From contig JAHHHV010000081.1 of the NCBI GenBank assembly GCA_019359155.1, positions 29,548 to 93,547 of the forward strand: a stretch of DNA of 64,000 nt, written 5' to 3'. This document shows, piece by piece, positions 19,731 to 29,147 of this stretch; the first letter of the stretch is position 1; every line of letters starts with the position of its first letter. The notes under the pieces are model-generated. The model saw only the letters and a program-made list of their open reading frames with translations, was not told the DNA's origin and ran no database searches. A program made the position numbers and the translations under genes. Source of the stretch: Pegethrix bostrychoides GSE-TBD4-15B (GTDB lineage Bacteria > Cyanobacteriota > Cyanobacteriia > Elainellales > Elainellaceae).

Positions 19731-20663
19731 CTAGATCTTCTGAGCTACCAAAAAAATGTTGTCTCGAAAAACTAGCAGCCGACGCAGGGCCTTAGCGACA
19801 GTTCGGCGCAGGGACAGCACTGGGATGAGAGCCAGCAGCGCTTCTAAGCCCAGCATTAGCTGCAAATAGGCTTCTCCCCAGCGCTGCGGCTGAAGTCCAA
19901 ATTGAGTCAATCGCTGAACAACGGGGGGCAATGGGCAACAGATCTGGCGATATCCAACTTGCTTGAGAGCAGCCACTAGTTCCGAGTAGCGGTATTCTTT
20001 CAGATGCATTCCTTGCGCTAAGTCATATTTGAAGACCGCCGAAATATCATGTGGCCCAGTAAACCGATGCGGAGTGCTAAAAATGTAGCGTCCCTTCGGC
20101 TCTAAGATTGCAGCACAGCCTCGCAGATGCGCCTGCAAATCCTCTGGGTGCAGATGCTCGATGACCTGACAGGAAATCACGACGTTGTAGTGAGCCGCTG
20201 GCTCAAACTGCTGGAGGTGGATGCCGTCGGAATTTCCCCAGCTCAGATTCGGCTGGTTGACGACATGCTGTTCGCCGCGTTCGCGCGTGATTTCAGTGCC
20301 CTTACAGTCAAACCCTTGCTTAGATAGGTAGGCAATCAAATCACCTTTGCCGGAACCAATTTCGTAAATTGTCTGAGGCGGTAACCCGATGGCCGCAGTC
20401 CAGATTGCGAACTGCCAGGTTGGGTCTGATCTCGTTTGTTTAGTTAGGTCGTTGAGCCAGTTAAGGTCACGATAGAGCTGAGAATAGCTCTGCTCAAAAA
20501 TTTCCCAACGCTTCTCTGGGTTTGATTCCAGCAACTTTTGAGTCAACTCTTTTTCTAGCTGCCAGTGCGTCAAAATCATATCCTCCGTGATTTCAGCTTC
20601 GGGCCGAATCATATAGTTAGACTTGTATCGAGCGATGAGCTCTGCTCCCCTGACTTCCATCAA
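19731..20663 (-). CDS. Class I SAM-dependent methyltransferase
   Basis: A 310-residue soluble methyltransferase with motif I IYEIGSGKGDLIAYL, the acidic motif II region CKGTEITRERGEQH, and the post-II segment VVISCQVIEHLHPEDL. The rest of the Rossmann core resembles Methyltransf_11/23 proteins. In polysaccharide operons such enzymes usually O-methylate a sugar of the repeat unit, and that is the simplest role here; the acceptor is not established. Two in-frame ATG codons stand at the N-terminus (M1, M2). It lies 75 nt downstream of the membrane glycosyltransferase gene. Confidence 0.85.
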   Translation of the reverse strand: MMEVRGAELIARYKSNYMIRPEAEITEDMILTHWQLEKELTQKLLESNPEKRWEIFEQSYSQLYRDLNWLNDLTKQTRSDPTWQFAIWTAAIGLPPQTIYEIGSGKGDLIAYLSKQGFDCKGTEITRERGEQHVVNQPNLSWGNSDGIHLQQFEPAAHYNVVISCQVIEHLHPEDLQAHLRGCAAILEPKGRYIFSTPHRFTGPHDISAVFKYDLAQGMHLKEYRYSELVAALKQVGYRQICCPLPPVVQRLTQFGLQPQRWGEAYLQLMLGLEALLALIPVLSLRRTVAKALRRLLVFRDNIFLVAQKI

Positions 20664-20738
20664 TTCATCTCCGCTTAAAGCTGCTAGGACAATGGCTTAT
20701 CTGTACTGAAAATCTGTAGGCAATCTGGAGCATCTCAA

Positions 20739-22361
20739 CTAAAAATCGGTGAGATGGAGCAGCTTCACGGTTGTTCCATAAAAATCTTGACGGGACTGCA
20801 TGACAGTATGCTGATTCACGAAATCCTCTAAGATTTGGTAGCTCTGCTGATAGTCTGACTGGATTTTGAGCGAGCCTGTATCAGTCACCAGCCAAATTGA
20901 TTCGGGCTGCTGAGCCTTCGAGACTGCAAGTGAGACGGCATCAAAAATCTCCTGCTCACGCTTTAGTAACAGGCTGCTCAGCTCATAAGTCTGGAATGCC
21001 TCTGGTTTCGGTAGCGCAATCAGCTGATTTACCCCATGGTAATAGTGGCTCAATGCCATTTCCACCTCTGGATTAAAGACTAAGACAGGCTGATTTTTCT
21101 GCTCCTGCTCTCTTAAATAAGCGGCAACCCGAATATAGTCTCCAGGTTTGGCCAATGGCGAAAACGTGAGATACAGCGAGCTGAAATAGAGCAGCAGCAG
21201 GCTGCTCAACCAAGCGGTAAGCAGTCGCCTGCGGTCTGGCAGCTGCACCAGCGCAAAGCAGGCGACAGAGGAGAATAGTGCTGGAACCAGCAGTGAAGTA
21301 GTATGGCGAAAATGCTGAATTGAGTCGTTAAGGCCGAATAGACTGAATAGCTCAAACGCGGTAAAAAATAACGTCGCTAGCGCTGCCGTAAAGATCCAAA
21401 CTGTCATAGTCTGCAGCCGGATTGCCCGACGATGAACCCAGCTCAGCCCTAGCAAAGCCACCAGAAACAGCAGCCGCAGCAGTCGCCACGCGACGGGCGA
21501 GAACTCTCCAACCTGTGCGGGCAACAGATAGAGCAGGGCCGCGCCAAAGGATATTCTCAGGTTTTCAAGCAGCGAAAGGTTTTCAAGCAGCGAAAAACTG
21601 TAGCTAGCTGTGGTTGGATTGCCAGACCAAGTGGAAACCTGATTTATCAAGATCACACTCAGCATGGGCAGAAAGCTAATTCCTGCAAACGTCATGAATC
21701 CGCAGTAGCACCAAAGCTCACGGTGCTTCCGCAAACAGAGCAGCGTTATGCCGTAGGCAACGAGCGAAAATCCCAGAAAATAGTGGGTATAGAGCGAGAT
21801 AACAGCAACTCCCAGATGCAGCCAGCGCGCCGCTGCGGAGTTGTCTAGATAGCCCTTGAGAAAACAGAGCAGGAGCAGAGACGAGAGCAAAATGGACAGC
21901 GCAAACAGCCGCATTTCCACAGCTGCCCAAATCATGAATGGATTTAGCGCTAGTGCGGCCACGACCCAGCCAGGATGAATCTGTTTAAACAATTTTCGAG
22001 ATATCAAACCGACAATATAGAGCGTTGCTGAAATCGAAAAAGTTGAGAACAGTCTGGCAAAAAATATGGAGCTATTTAGCTTACGCCACAGCGCCATTAG
22101 CACAAAATAGAGGGGAGCCTGTTCCTCAAAGTAAATGGCCTGACGCAGAGCATAGCCTACGGTTTTGCCGGTGGTATTGAGCGTATAGGCTTCATCAAAC
22201 CAGATACTCAGGATGGCAGCTAGCGGTATTGCAATGCAGAGATTAATAAGAATAATGCTCAGAATTAGCTTCTGAGGAGATTGAAATACCTGAGTGAATG
22301 AATCTATCCAGTCTCGAAACCATCCGATTGGTTTAATTGGTCTACAAGTTGAAGTACCCAT
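20739..22361 (-). CDS. GT39/ArnT-like polytopic membrane glycosyltransferase
   Basis: A 540-residue integral membrane protein with about 11-12 hydrophobic helices. The first large periplasmic loop contains the catalytic-type WFDEAYTLNTT (Asp-Glu pair), followed by QAPLYFVLMALWRKL. These are marks of the GT-C group, which uses polyprenyl-phosphate sugars (dolichyl-phosphate mannosyltransferase/ArnT relatives). The C-terminus has a small soluble domain ending QDFYGTTVKLLHL. It is the first gene of the nine-gene exopolysaccharide operon and its promoter should lie in the 787-nt gap upstream. A deleted copy lies at 10690-11470. Confidence 0.88.
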   Translation of the reverse strand: MGTSTCRPIKPIGWFRDWIDSFTQVFQSPQKLILSIILINLCIAIPLAAILSIWFDEAYTLNTTGKTVGYALRQAIYFEEQAPLYFVLMALWRKLNSSIFFARLFSTFSISATLYIVGLISRKLFKQIHPGWVVAALALNPFMIWAAVEMRLFALSILLSSLLLLCFLKGYLDNSAAARWLHLGVAVISLYTHYFLGFSLVAYGITLLCLRKHRELWCYCGFMTFAGISFLPMLSVILINQVSTWSGNPTTASYSFSLLENLSLLENLRISFGAALLYLLPAQVGEFSPVAWRLLRLLFLVALLGLSWVHRRAIRLQTMTVWIFTAALATLFFTAFELFSLFGLNDSIQHFRHTTSLLVPALFSSVACFALVQLPDRRRLLTAWLSSLLLLYFSSLYLTFSPLAKPGDYIRVAAYLREQEQKNQPVLVFNPEVEMALSHYYHGVNQLIALPKPEAFQTYELSSLLLKREQEIFDAVSLAVSKAQQPESIWLVTDTGSLKIQSDYQQSYQILEDFVNQHTVMQSRQDFYGTTVKLLHLTDF

Positions 22362-23148
22362 AGGCTACTGCTCTTCTCCAACATGACTTAAATAGGACAG
22401 CTTAACTGGGTGAGTTGCCTCTCTGCCCATTCAAACCAAGCCCACCCAGAAGCTTGCTCGCTTTTGGGTAAAATTCCCGATTTTCACCTCAAATTGGCAT
22501 CATCGGCTGCTGACTCAAGCCTGCGTGGCTCAGGGATCTATAAAATAGGGATCTACAAAGACTCAGGGATTTTTAGGGTGAATGGCGACCAATTGCAGCC
22601 ACACAGCTTGCTTTAGCTCGCTCTATCTTTTCGGCTCTATCTTTTCGGCTCTATCTTTTCAACAGTGGGGTTTAGCTCTACCTGATCTATAAAGATCTTG
22701 CTGTTTGTCTGGCAAACGTTAAGGAACACATTTAGAGCCAGTTCTGAACACACGCAGCTGGATATCTCTAGTTCTCAGTAGGAGCCAGCTGTTAAGCTAA
22801 CTTTATCTGATAGATGCTCTCGGCCAATTGGTTCTAGCCGCTTGCCTCTAGTTAACCAATCTCAGGGCCAACATCTCAAATCCTGCTCTAGTCAAAATCT
22901 GATGCGGTCGAGGCTTGGTATTCAAGAGCAATATAGCACAGAGTTTCGCAACGGTGAATATACTCATAAGCTCTGATTTAATCTTTCCTAGATCTGCCGC
23001 CAACTGGTTACTGCGACCAATTCGCACCTTCACAGCATCGGTTGACCGTTGATTAGCCTGTTAGCGCTTGTGCTTAACTCTGTGAATTTTCTGTGAAGAT
23101 TGTCTGAAATAGGCAGAAATTAGGCGCAAGCTAGCGAACTCTGCGGGT
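22362..23148. other. 787-nt intergenic region upstream of the polysaccharide operon
   Basis: No gene was found; short frames are unlike proteins. It should carry the operon promoter reading left. It holds a triple 14-nt repeat at 22621-22662, a GGGATCTA duplication (about 22530-22553), and a hairpin at 22826-22860. In the hairpin, ATTGGTT-CTAG pairs with CTAG-TT-AACCAAT around CCGCTTGCCT, with a two-base bulge. No clear promoter hexamers were recognised. Confidence 0.55.
22621..22662. repeat. 14-nt tandem repeat, three copies
   Basis: CTCTATCTTTTCGG is repeated three times, the last copy ending AA, in the long gap upstream of the polysaccharide operon. Confidence 0.92.
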
Positions 23149-24894
23149 CTAGCGCCTGAAATCAGCTGCTGTTATTTGACTGGCGCGGCAGTTTAGCAGA
23201 TCTGCCAAGGTTGTTTCTCCCAGCTTAATCAGCGTATCGTTCCCCCGTTGCTCGATGGTCAGGCTGCTGAATCGCAGTCCGCCCACTAGCTGAATTCGGT
23301 CGTAGCGATCTTTGAAGTCTTGAATCGTATCTTGCAAGTCGTCGCGCCCCAGCACAAAAATATCTGCGCCTTGGCCGCCGTTTAAACTGTCATTGCCTAG
23401 ACCGCCCATCAGTCGGTCGTTGCCGACACCGCCCATCAAAATGTCGTTGCCGACACCGCCGCTGAGCCAATCGCTGCCCGAATTACCCACGAGCGCATCG
23501 TTGCCGCCGCCCCCATCAATCCGGTCGTTGCCACCTTTGCCGTCAATGCTGTCATCCTGGGCTGTCCCCCTGATTTGCTCAGAGCGGGTCGTGCCGCTGA
23601 TCACGTTGAGCAGAGCGTCGGGAGCCAAACTAGGGGGTGAATTGGTCGCAGGGGAAATTTGCCGTTCAATTGCGCCGAGATCGACACCGGAACCTTGGGG
23701 ACGCGACAGTTTGAAGAAATCAGTCGTGACGAGTCCAGATGCGCCTTTATCGAGCGCGGCACTGCTAGCTTGCAACGAAAAGTCTCCAGCTGCGGGATTG
23801 GTAAACAGCGGATCGAGGCCGATAATGTTGTGGGCTGAGCTGGTTGTGAATTCTGTGGTGTTGTAGACCAGATTATAGTCATAGATCACATTGCTGGCCT
23901 CTAAGACTGTGTTTCCCGGCAGACCGGGTGAGGCATAGATAATATTATTCAAGACTTTGATATCGCTGGCTTCAATCGAGGTGATCTCTCCGCCTGTAAT
24001 CTCAGGATGGGCTGAGTTCATGTAGGTTGTATTGTTGATCACATCAATGTGATCACTCAAGAACGCATGGATGCCGCGCCCGCCGTTGGTATAGACCAGG
24101 TTATTCTCAATCAGCGTTCGGCCTTTGTAGGCTCCGTTTGCGCCTGTGTCGGTGTTAAAGATATCTTTGTTGCGCGTGGTGTCGATAATAATGCCATTGC
24201 CATCTGTGACCGTCCCCGTCTGAAACCAGGGCACAAGCTGCTGGTTGCCAGAGACCTGGTTGTTGCGGATGATCAGCTTGTAGCCAGTGTTGCCATCCGA
24301 GTTCCAGCCGCCCAGCACCGAAATACCGCTGTTAGCATAGGGTGAAAACCAGGCGTTGCCATAGACTCGATTGCCTTCGATGGTGATATAGTCTGCGCCA
24401 AGGGTGCTAATCCCGCCGCCGCCAAACTTAGAAACCGAGTTGTTGCGGATCACGATATGGTGCGGATTGCTGCCGTTCTTGGCGTTAATCAAAATGCCGT
24501 TGCCGGAGGTGGTTGGATTGTTGAGATTATTTTTTTGCGACAGGGCATAGTCCAGCGTCACGCTATCGTTATTGCCAACTAGCTCGAAGCCTTCGATGGT
24601 GATGTAGTCTGCACCTTGAATTTCGATGCCTGTCCAGCCCGTTGAGGCAATTCTGGGCTGGTGGCCGGGATAGGCTTTGTAGGTAATCCAAGCGTTGGCG
24701 GTGCCGGAGTTGCGAACAGTAAGGACATTGCCGTTGGAGTCAGGAGGCTGAGTGTAGGTGCCGTTCATCACCAAAACGGTGTCGCCGGGCTGGGTTTGGT
24801 TAGCGGCTTTTTGAAGGGTTGCAAAGGCATTCTGAGTGCTGAAGCCGTCGTTTTTATCGCTGCCGTTTGCAGACACGTAGTAGGTCTTTGCCAT
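23149..24894 (-). CDS. Right-handed parallel beta-helix protein with C-terminal RTX repeats
   Basis: An extracellular protein of about 581 residues. The start opens [17 protein letters not shown], typical of DUF1565-like beta-helix proteins. The body has repeated N-x-V/I patterns such as [29 protein letters not shown] and [12 protein letters not shown], the rungs of a pectate-lyase-type beta-helix. The C-terminus has about six RTX calcium-binding nonapeptides ([13 protein letters not shown]), then [11 protein letters not shown] and a terminal helix, the type I secretion signal type. There is no N-terminal signal peptide, so export would be through a T1SS. Enzymatic activity is not evident; it may bind or cleave polysaccharide. 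The start at 24894 is preferred to 24981, whose extra residues are unlike any N-terminus. Confidence 0.85.
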   Translation of the reverse strand: MAKTYYVSANGSDKNDGFSTQNAFATLQKAANQTQPGDTVLVMNGTYTQPPDSNGNVLTVRNSGTANAWITYKAYPGHQPRIASTGWTGIEIQGADYITIEGFELVGNNDSVTLDYALSQKNNLNNPTTSGNGILINAKNGSNPHHIVIRNNSVSKFGGGGISTLGADYITIEGNRVYGNAWFSPYANSGISVLGGWNSDGNTGYKLIIRNNQVSGNQQLVPWFQTGTVTDGNGIIIDTTRNKDIFNTDTGANGAYKGRTLIENNLVYTNGGRGIHAFLSDHIDVINNTTYMNSAHPEITGGEITSIEASDIKVLNNIIYASPGLPGNTVLEASNVIYDYNLVYNTTEFTTSSAHNIIGLDPLFTNPAAGDFSLQASSAALDKGASGLVTTDFFKLSRPQGSGVDLGAIERQISPATNSPPSLAPDALLNVISGTTRSEQIRGTAQDDSIDGKGGNDRIDGGGGNDALVGNSGSDWLSGGVGNDILMGGVGNDRLMGGLGNDSLNGGQGADIFVLGRDDLQDTIQDFKDRYDRIQLVGGLRFSSLTIEQRGNDTLIKLGETTLADLLNCRASQITAADFRR

Positions 24895-25280
24895 GGGAGG
24901 AATACCTTGTGACTGAGAGGGTTGAGTCAATCCCTCTTTACTAAAATTATGGATGCGATCAGGATGGCAGGTCGGAGTCAAAACACAGCTCAGATATCTG
25001 CTCCTCGTAGAGCGGTATAGTACTGAAAAATAGTCGAAACCCAGCTGGCAGGGTGATCTCGACCGCAGCAGGGAAGGTTATTTTCGGTTAAAAAACAGCA
25101 TGCAGGAAACTTCGGTGATACAGCTTACGGAGTCTTTGTGAGTAGAATCACAATATTAGAGAGTAATTATCACAAGGCTGAAGCTTGAACTATAGACAGA
25201 ACATTAGCGAACTTCTGGCAGACTTCTAGCGAACTGATGGATCAGAACGCAGTAAAACTTCAGCGAGACTAATCTGAGCG
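24895..25280. other. 386-nt intergenic region
   Basis: No gene, terminator or clear repeat seen. It should carry the promoter of the beta-helix gene and the 3' end of the ABC1 kinase transcript. Confidence 0.5.
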
Positions 25281-26942
25281 TCAATCTGAGCTTCGTAGAA
25301 TCGTCACAATTAGCCACAGCCCCAAAAAGCTGGCCACCGCGAACAAAATATTGCTCAGGATTCGCAGGTGCGGCGTTTGCTGACCGACTGAGATAATGGC
25401 CGCGCCAATGATCAGCGCCCCCACCACCGTGCTAAACGAGCGGCGGTTTGCGCCATCTTCCAGCGTTTTGCGAACCGCATTCAAATCTTGCAGCGCCAGA
25501 TTTAGGGTCAGAGTCTCAGAGGTCAGGCGGTTCAGTAAAAAGCCCACCTGTCGGGGTGAATCGAGCGAAAGCTGCTTGAATTCGAGCGCTGTCCTCAGGG
25601 CGACTTGCCCCAAGTCATTGCCAACAAGCTGCTGCCGAAACAGGTCGATCATCAGCGGACGCACCTCATCCATAATGTTGATGCTAGGATCAAACTCGCG
25701 TCCGGCTCCTTCCAGATTCGCCAGCGATTTGGTCAGCAGGCCAATATTGCTCGGCCAGCGCAAATTGTTCGAGCGCGCCGCCTCAATGATCTGGCTGAAT
25801 GCCTCGCTGACGTTGACATTTGAGAGGCTGGTGCTGTGGTATTTTTGCAGCAGCCGATCGTAGTCCGCTTCCAGCTGAGCCAGATTAATTGGCTGGGCAA
25901 TATCCATCGGCTCAGCCAGCTGGAGCGTCAGCTGGGCGCAGCGATTCGAGTCAAAATCGACAATCGCCAGCACCAGCTCCACCATCACCGACTGCATCCG
26001 GGGGTTGAGCGTCCCCATCATGCCGCAATCCAAAATGCCGAGCCGTCCGTCGTTCAGGTAAAACAGGTTGCCGGGATGCGGATCGGCATGAAAAAAGCCG
26101 TCAATCAGATACTGCTGCAAAAAGACGCGAAACGCCAGCGACGTGAAGGCATGTCGGGTCGCCAGTCCGGCAGTGGAGCTATCCACCGCAATAGCCGCCT
26201 TTAAAAGCGGCAGACCCTCTAACCATTCAATTACCAAAATCTTGCGGCTCGACAGATCGTGATAGACCTGCGGCACGACGACCTGGTTCGGCTCAAACCA
26301 ACGGCTCTGACTGAGGCTCTGGCGCAGCCGCTCGGTATAGCTGGCCTCCTGCGTAAAGTCTAGTTCGCTGCGTAGCGAGTTGCCAAACTCCTCGGCCAGA
26401 TTGACAATGCTGTAGCGTTTGCCAAAATCGGTGGAGGAGAGCAGTCCGGCGATCTGCTTAAACAGGCCAATATCCTGATTGACAATCACCTCAATACCAG
26501 GTCGCTGGATCTTCACGGCCACGGACTGACCGTTTTTTAGCTGGGCTCGATAGATCTGGGCAATCGAACCTGCGGCAATCGCCGTCTGGTCAAAAGTTTC
26601 AAACAAGGCTTCCGGGCTTTGGCCTAGCTCGCGCAGCAGTACCGCCTCCATCCGCTCCCAGTCTAGCGGCGGCACGTCGGCTTGTAGCGTGCTGAGCGCC
26701 TCGATGTAGCGGGGCGGCAGCAGATCAGGGCGCGTGCTCAAAAGCTGACCCAGCTTGACATAGACAGGTCCCAAATCGGTAAGGATTTTGCAGAGAACTT
26801 CTGGAGCAGGCAGGTCTGGCTCATCGCCTTTCCCCAAGGTCAAGAGCTGCCGCATGTAGTCCCAGCCGTGCCGAATAAATACCTCAACGATTTCTCGCTG
26901 ACGAGCAGCAGAGCTGACAAGCGCAATCACGGGAGCTTTCAT
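25281..26942 (-). CDS. ABC1/UbiB family atypical kinase (AarF type)
   Basis: A 553-residue atypical kinase of the ABC1/UbiB/ADCK family, associated with prenylquinone (plastoquinone, ubiquinone) synthesis or homeostasis at membranes. It shows the family-specific KxGQ motif in VKLGQLLSTRPDLLP near residue 60, which occludes the active site. The Ala-rich loop AAGSIAQIYRAQL is followed by VAVKIQRPG (ATP-binding Lys), and the catalytic FFHADPHPGNLF and LDCGMMG follow. Two hydrophobic helices close the C-terminus (about 505-545), the usual membrane anchor. Cyanobacteria and plastids have several such genes. It is transcribed alone or with the repeat-protein gene 142 nt upstream, although a terminator between them argues against readthrough. 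Confidence 0.93.
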   Translation of the reverse strand: MKAPVIALVSSAARQREIVEVFIRHGWDYMRQLLTLGKGDEPDLPAPEVLCKILTDLGPVYVKLGQLLSTRPDLLPPRYIEALSTLQADVPPLDWERMEAVLLRELGQSPEALFETFDQTAIAAGSIAQIYRAQLKNGQSVAVKIQRPGIEVIVNQDIGLFKQIAGLLSSTDFGKRYSIVNLAEEFGNSLRSELDFTQEASYTERLRQSLSQSRWFEPNQVVVPQVYHDLSSRKILVIEWLEGLPLLKAAIAVDSSTAGLATRHAFTSLAFRVFLQQYLIDGFFHADPHPGNLFYLNDGRLGILDCGMMGTLNPRMQSVMVELVLAIVDFDSNRCAQLTLQLAEPMDIAQPINLAQLEADYDRLLQKYHSTSLSNVNVSEAFSQIIEAARSNNLRWPSNIGLLTKSLANLEGAGREFDPSINIMDEVRPLMIDLFRQQLVGNDLGQVALRTALEFKQLSLDSPRQVGFLLNRLTSETLTLNLALQDLNAVRKTLEDGANRRSFSTVVGALIIGAAIISVGQQTPHLRILSNILFAVASFLGLWLIVTILRSSD

Positions 26943-27020
26943 AGAGGTTGTGGCAGCGGTAAGGACAGGGCTAGCGAGGCCAGATATACCGTAACAAATT
27001 TGAACCGGGGCTAGCGAGCC

Positions 27021-27057
27021 AAAAAACTCGGCGGCTCCTCATATCAGAACCGCCGAG
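27021..27057 (-). terminator. Rho-independent terminator
   Basis: On the minus strand CTCGGCGG (27057-27050) and CCGCCGAG (27034-27027) form a perfect 8-bp GC-rich stem, followed directly by TTTTTT (27026-27021). It lies 28 nt past the stop of the repeat-protein gene (27085-27777) and would end its transcript before the ABC1 kinase gene. Confidence 0.88.
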
Positions 27058-27084
27058 CTAAATTAAGGGGGGAGCCTGGAGCGA

Positions 27085-27777
27085 CTAGTCGAGATAGCCC
27101 ATCAGCGCGTCGCCCTCACCCATTTCGTTCGAGGCAATAGGCCGACCGCCTGTAATCAAGCTGGCTTCCATCAGACGCGCATCGCTGGCCACAATCGGGC
27201 GACCACCGGGTAGCGTTAGATCATCGCAAATCACAATCTCGCTGGCAAACACCGGACGACTGCCGACATATTCAACGACTTGCAGCTGGCTGGCCGAAAC
27301 GGGGCGATTGTTGAAGATCATGCTATAGACTTCAAGATGGCTCACTTCAATCGGACGGACTCCAGCCTCGCTGTAGCTTTCGGCCACCTCTAGCTCACCA
27401 GATGCATGGACGGCTAGCCCGGTTTCGGCGGCGGCTGGCTCGGGTTTGGTAGCCAGCTCTAACTTGCCGGCTTTGGGCGAACTAGCTCCACCATTTGCCG
27501 CCTTTTCTGTTTCTGACATTTTATCCTCCGGTTTCACTGCATGATCCACTGCATTATTCTCCACTACAACTTGTTCAGTCGCCTTGCTCCGACTGCGACT
27601 CGCTCTGCGACTCGTTGAACTATCCGCCTTGGCAGCTGCGCTGGCCGCTTTGCTAGCTCCGTTCACGCTATCGTTACTAAGATTTTCAGCCGTCTCGTTA
27701 GCTGTGTGATTAGCTATGCTGCTATTTTCGCTCTTCTCTGCGCCGCCATTCACCATATTAGCCGCCATATCTCCCAA
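27085..27777 (-). CDS. Cyanobacterial repeat protein with 'xRPIxAS' repeats, function unknown
   Basis: A 230-residue protein with two parts. The first 110 residues are polar, Ala/Ser/Asn/Lys-rich and probably disordered, with a basic patch SRRASRSRSKATEQ. The C-terminal 95 residues are a tandem repeat of about 18 residues, five times: VRPIEVSHLEV, NRPVSASQLQV, SRPVFASEIVI, GRPIVASDARL, GRPIASNEMG. Each unit has R-P-[IV]-x-[AV]-S followed by a hydrophobic strand, suggesting a small solenoid. I recall similar unassigned repeat proteins in cyanobacteria but no known role. No signal peptide or membrane segment is present. A strong terminator follows. Confidence 0.7.
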   Translation of the reverse strand: MGDMAANMVNGGAEKSENSSIANHTANETAENLSNDSVNGASKAASAAAKADSSTSRRASRSRSKATEQVVVENNAVDHAVKPEDKMSETEKAANGGASSPKAGKLELATKPEPAAAETGLAVHASGELEVAESYSEAGVRPIEVSHLEVYSMIFNNRPVSASQLQVVEYVGSRPVFASEIVICDDLTLPGGRPIVASDARLMEASLITGGRPIASNEMGEGDALMGYLD

Positions 27778-28124
27778 CTCCGCCCTCCGCTGCTAAACCT
27801 AATCTGTCCTATATCTGTCCTAATTTGCCCTGCCGCTGCGATCCCTGTTTGCCAAATCCCTGTTTTTCAAATCAATTTGAACTTAGTCAATTTGAACCCA
27901 GTCAATCTGAACTTAGCGAAGCCGCCAAATCCCTGATTGACAGATAGACTTTTATTAAGCTAGGTAACCAACCGTTTTGCTGTTCGCCAAACCTGTAATC
28001 TAGCTTAAATTATAGGAGCAAACAGGCACGGTCCCATCACGGAATTTCTCAGAAATCGGCTGAAAGGCGGCTGGGGCGATAAGAATTTTTTAAGGCTCAC
28101 ATCAGGTTTTGCGGGGGAACTCGC
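27778..28124. other. 347-nt intergenic region with 15-nt repeats
   Basis: There is no gene. It separates the repeat-protein start from the end of the Psb32-like gene. Besides the triple 15-nt repeat at 27872-27916 it has a CCAAATCCCTG duplication near 27851-27862. It probably contains the promoter of the repeat-protein gene. Confidence 0.5.
27872..27916. repeat. 15-nt tandem repeat, three copies
   Basis: TCAATTTGAACTTAG is repeated three times with one or two base changes per copy. It lies in the promoter region of the repeat-protein gene. Confidence 0.9.
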
Positions 28125-28856
28125 TCAAGACTGCATGAACTGGTAGAAATAGTAAGTCGCCATCGGAATCACGGTGGCCAGCACCAGCAGCACAACCACC
28201 ACCACCGTGGCGCTGCGATCGTCGGTATCTTCAGCCCTGGCGAACGTGCCTTCAGTCTGGATGGTGTCTTCGATCACGGGCGGGCCGGGGTCGGGGTCGC
28301 CTGAGAGCACCGCCACGAGCCGATCGCTGGCATCTAAGAACGCCTGGTTGTATTTGTTGCCATCTCGCAGCGGCACCATCATGGTTTCCTGCACCACGCT
28401 CTGAGCAGTCTCGTCGGAGAGCATCGTCTTGACCTGGCTGCCTGTCTGAATTGCGGTGGTGTTCGTGACGTTATCAAGCACTACCAAGACCTGATTAGCT
28501 TGGTCTGCGGCGGTGGGAAACCAGCGTTTGAACAGCTTCTCGGCAAAGCTCTCTACCGTCTCGCCATAGTCGAGGCGATGCACTGTCACAAACCGCACCT
28601 CTGTCCCTGTTTGATCCGCTAGCTTTTCGAGTTCGCTACCTAGCTCGCTGCGGGTGATGCGGCTGAGCGCCGTGGCCTGATCCACGACCCAGGTGGGCTG
28701 GTCTGGCTGGAGGCTGGGAATTGCAGAGATGCCCGTAGCCGCAGCCGCAGGCATATTGCTCAGCCAGAGCTGTAGCGTCAGCAAAAGGGCAAAGCAGGCG
28801 GTCAAAGCGCTTCCAGGGGTGATCCGGTTCCAGAGTGAGGGTAGGAGTTTGACCAT
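28125..28856 (-). CDS. TPM domain protein, Psb32-like
   Basis: A 243-residue protein with an N-terminal hydrophobic signal/anchor (about residues 15-38, ending AAAATG). It then has a TPM domain (DUF477) with WVVDQATALSRITRSELG, TEVRFVTVHRLDYGE and ANQVLVVLDNVTNTTAIQTG, and a C-terminal membrane helix (about residues 220-240). This layout is that of cyanobacterial Psb32, a protein linked to photosystem II repair after light damage and facing the thylakoid lumen. The start ATG at 28856 (MVKLLPSLWNR) is preferred over 28895. Function is by homology of layout and domain only. Confidence 0.82.
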   Translation of the reverse strand: MVKLLPSLWNRITPGSALTACFALLLTLQLWLSNMPAAAATGISAIPSLQPDQPTWVVDQATALSRITRSELGSELEKLADQTGTEVRFVTVHRLDYGETVESFAEKLFKRWFPTAADQANQVLVVLDNVTNTTAIQTGSQVKTMLSDETAQSVVQETMMVPLRDGNKYNQAFLDASDRLVAVLSGDPDPGPPVIEDTIQTEGTFARAEDTDDRSATVVVVVLLVLATVIPMATYYFYQFMQS

Positions 28857-29031
28857 TGTCGGCGTTCCAGTTTGGCGTTTAATATTTATCTTCAAAATAC
28901 TACATAGGCTGCCCTTAACAGTAGAGACTAGAAGCAGAGACTTTTAGAGAAGCTGCCAGAATGTCACCGTACTATAATTGCCCAGATTCCCCAGAACCTT
29001 AGCCTCCGAAAAACGAGCTGCCCTGACCTAC

Positions 29032-29106
29032 GTTACCAAACCTGTAGTTACCAAACCTGTAGTTACCAAACCTGTAGTTACCAAACCTGTAGTTGCCAAA
29101 CCTGTA
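29032..29106. repeat. 15-nt tandem repeat, five copies
   Basis: Five adjacent copies of GTTACCAAACCTGTA (one base differs in the last) lie between the divergent Psb32-like and DUF3038 genes. The last copy ends 41 nt before the DUF3038 start codon. There are no spacers, so this is not a CRISPR array; it resembles the short tandemly repeated sequences known from cyanobacterial genomes. Confidence 0.95.
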
Positions 29107-29147
29107 ACAGTCCCGCCAGTTTCTGTCTGACCTTCTATTCTGGATTT

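Noticed and set aside
22848..23033. 61-aa minus-strand reading frame in the long gap upstream of the polysaccharide operon
   Set aside because: No motif, no ribosome site and composition like non-coding DNA.
24895..24981. Upstream start of the beta-helix protein
   Set aside because: The additional 29 residues are not like a signal peptide or the family's N-terminus.
29032..29106. Possible CRISPR array
   Set aside because: The copies are directly adjacent with no spacers and are only 15 nt long.
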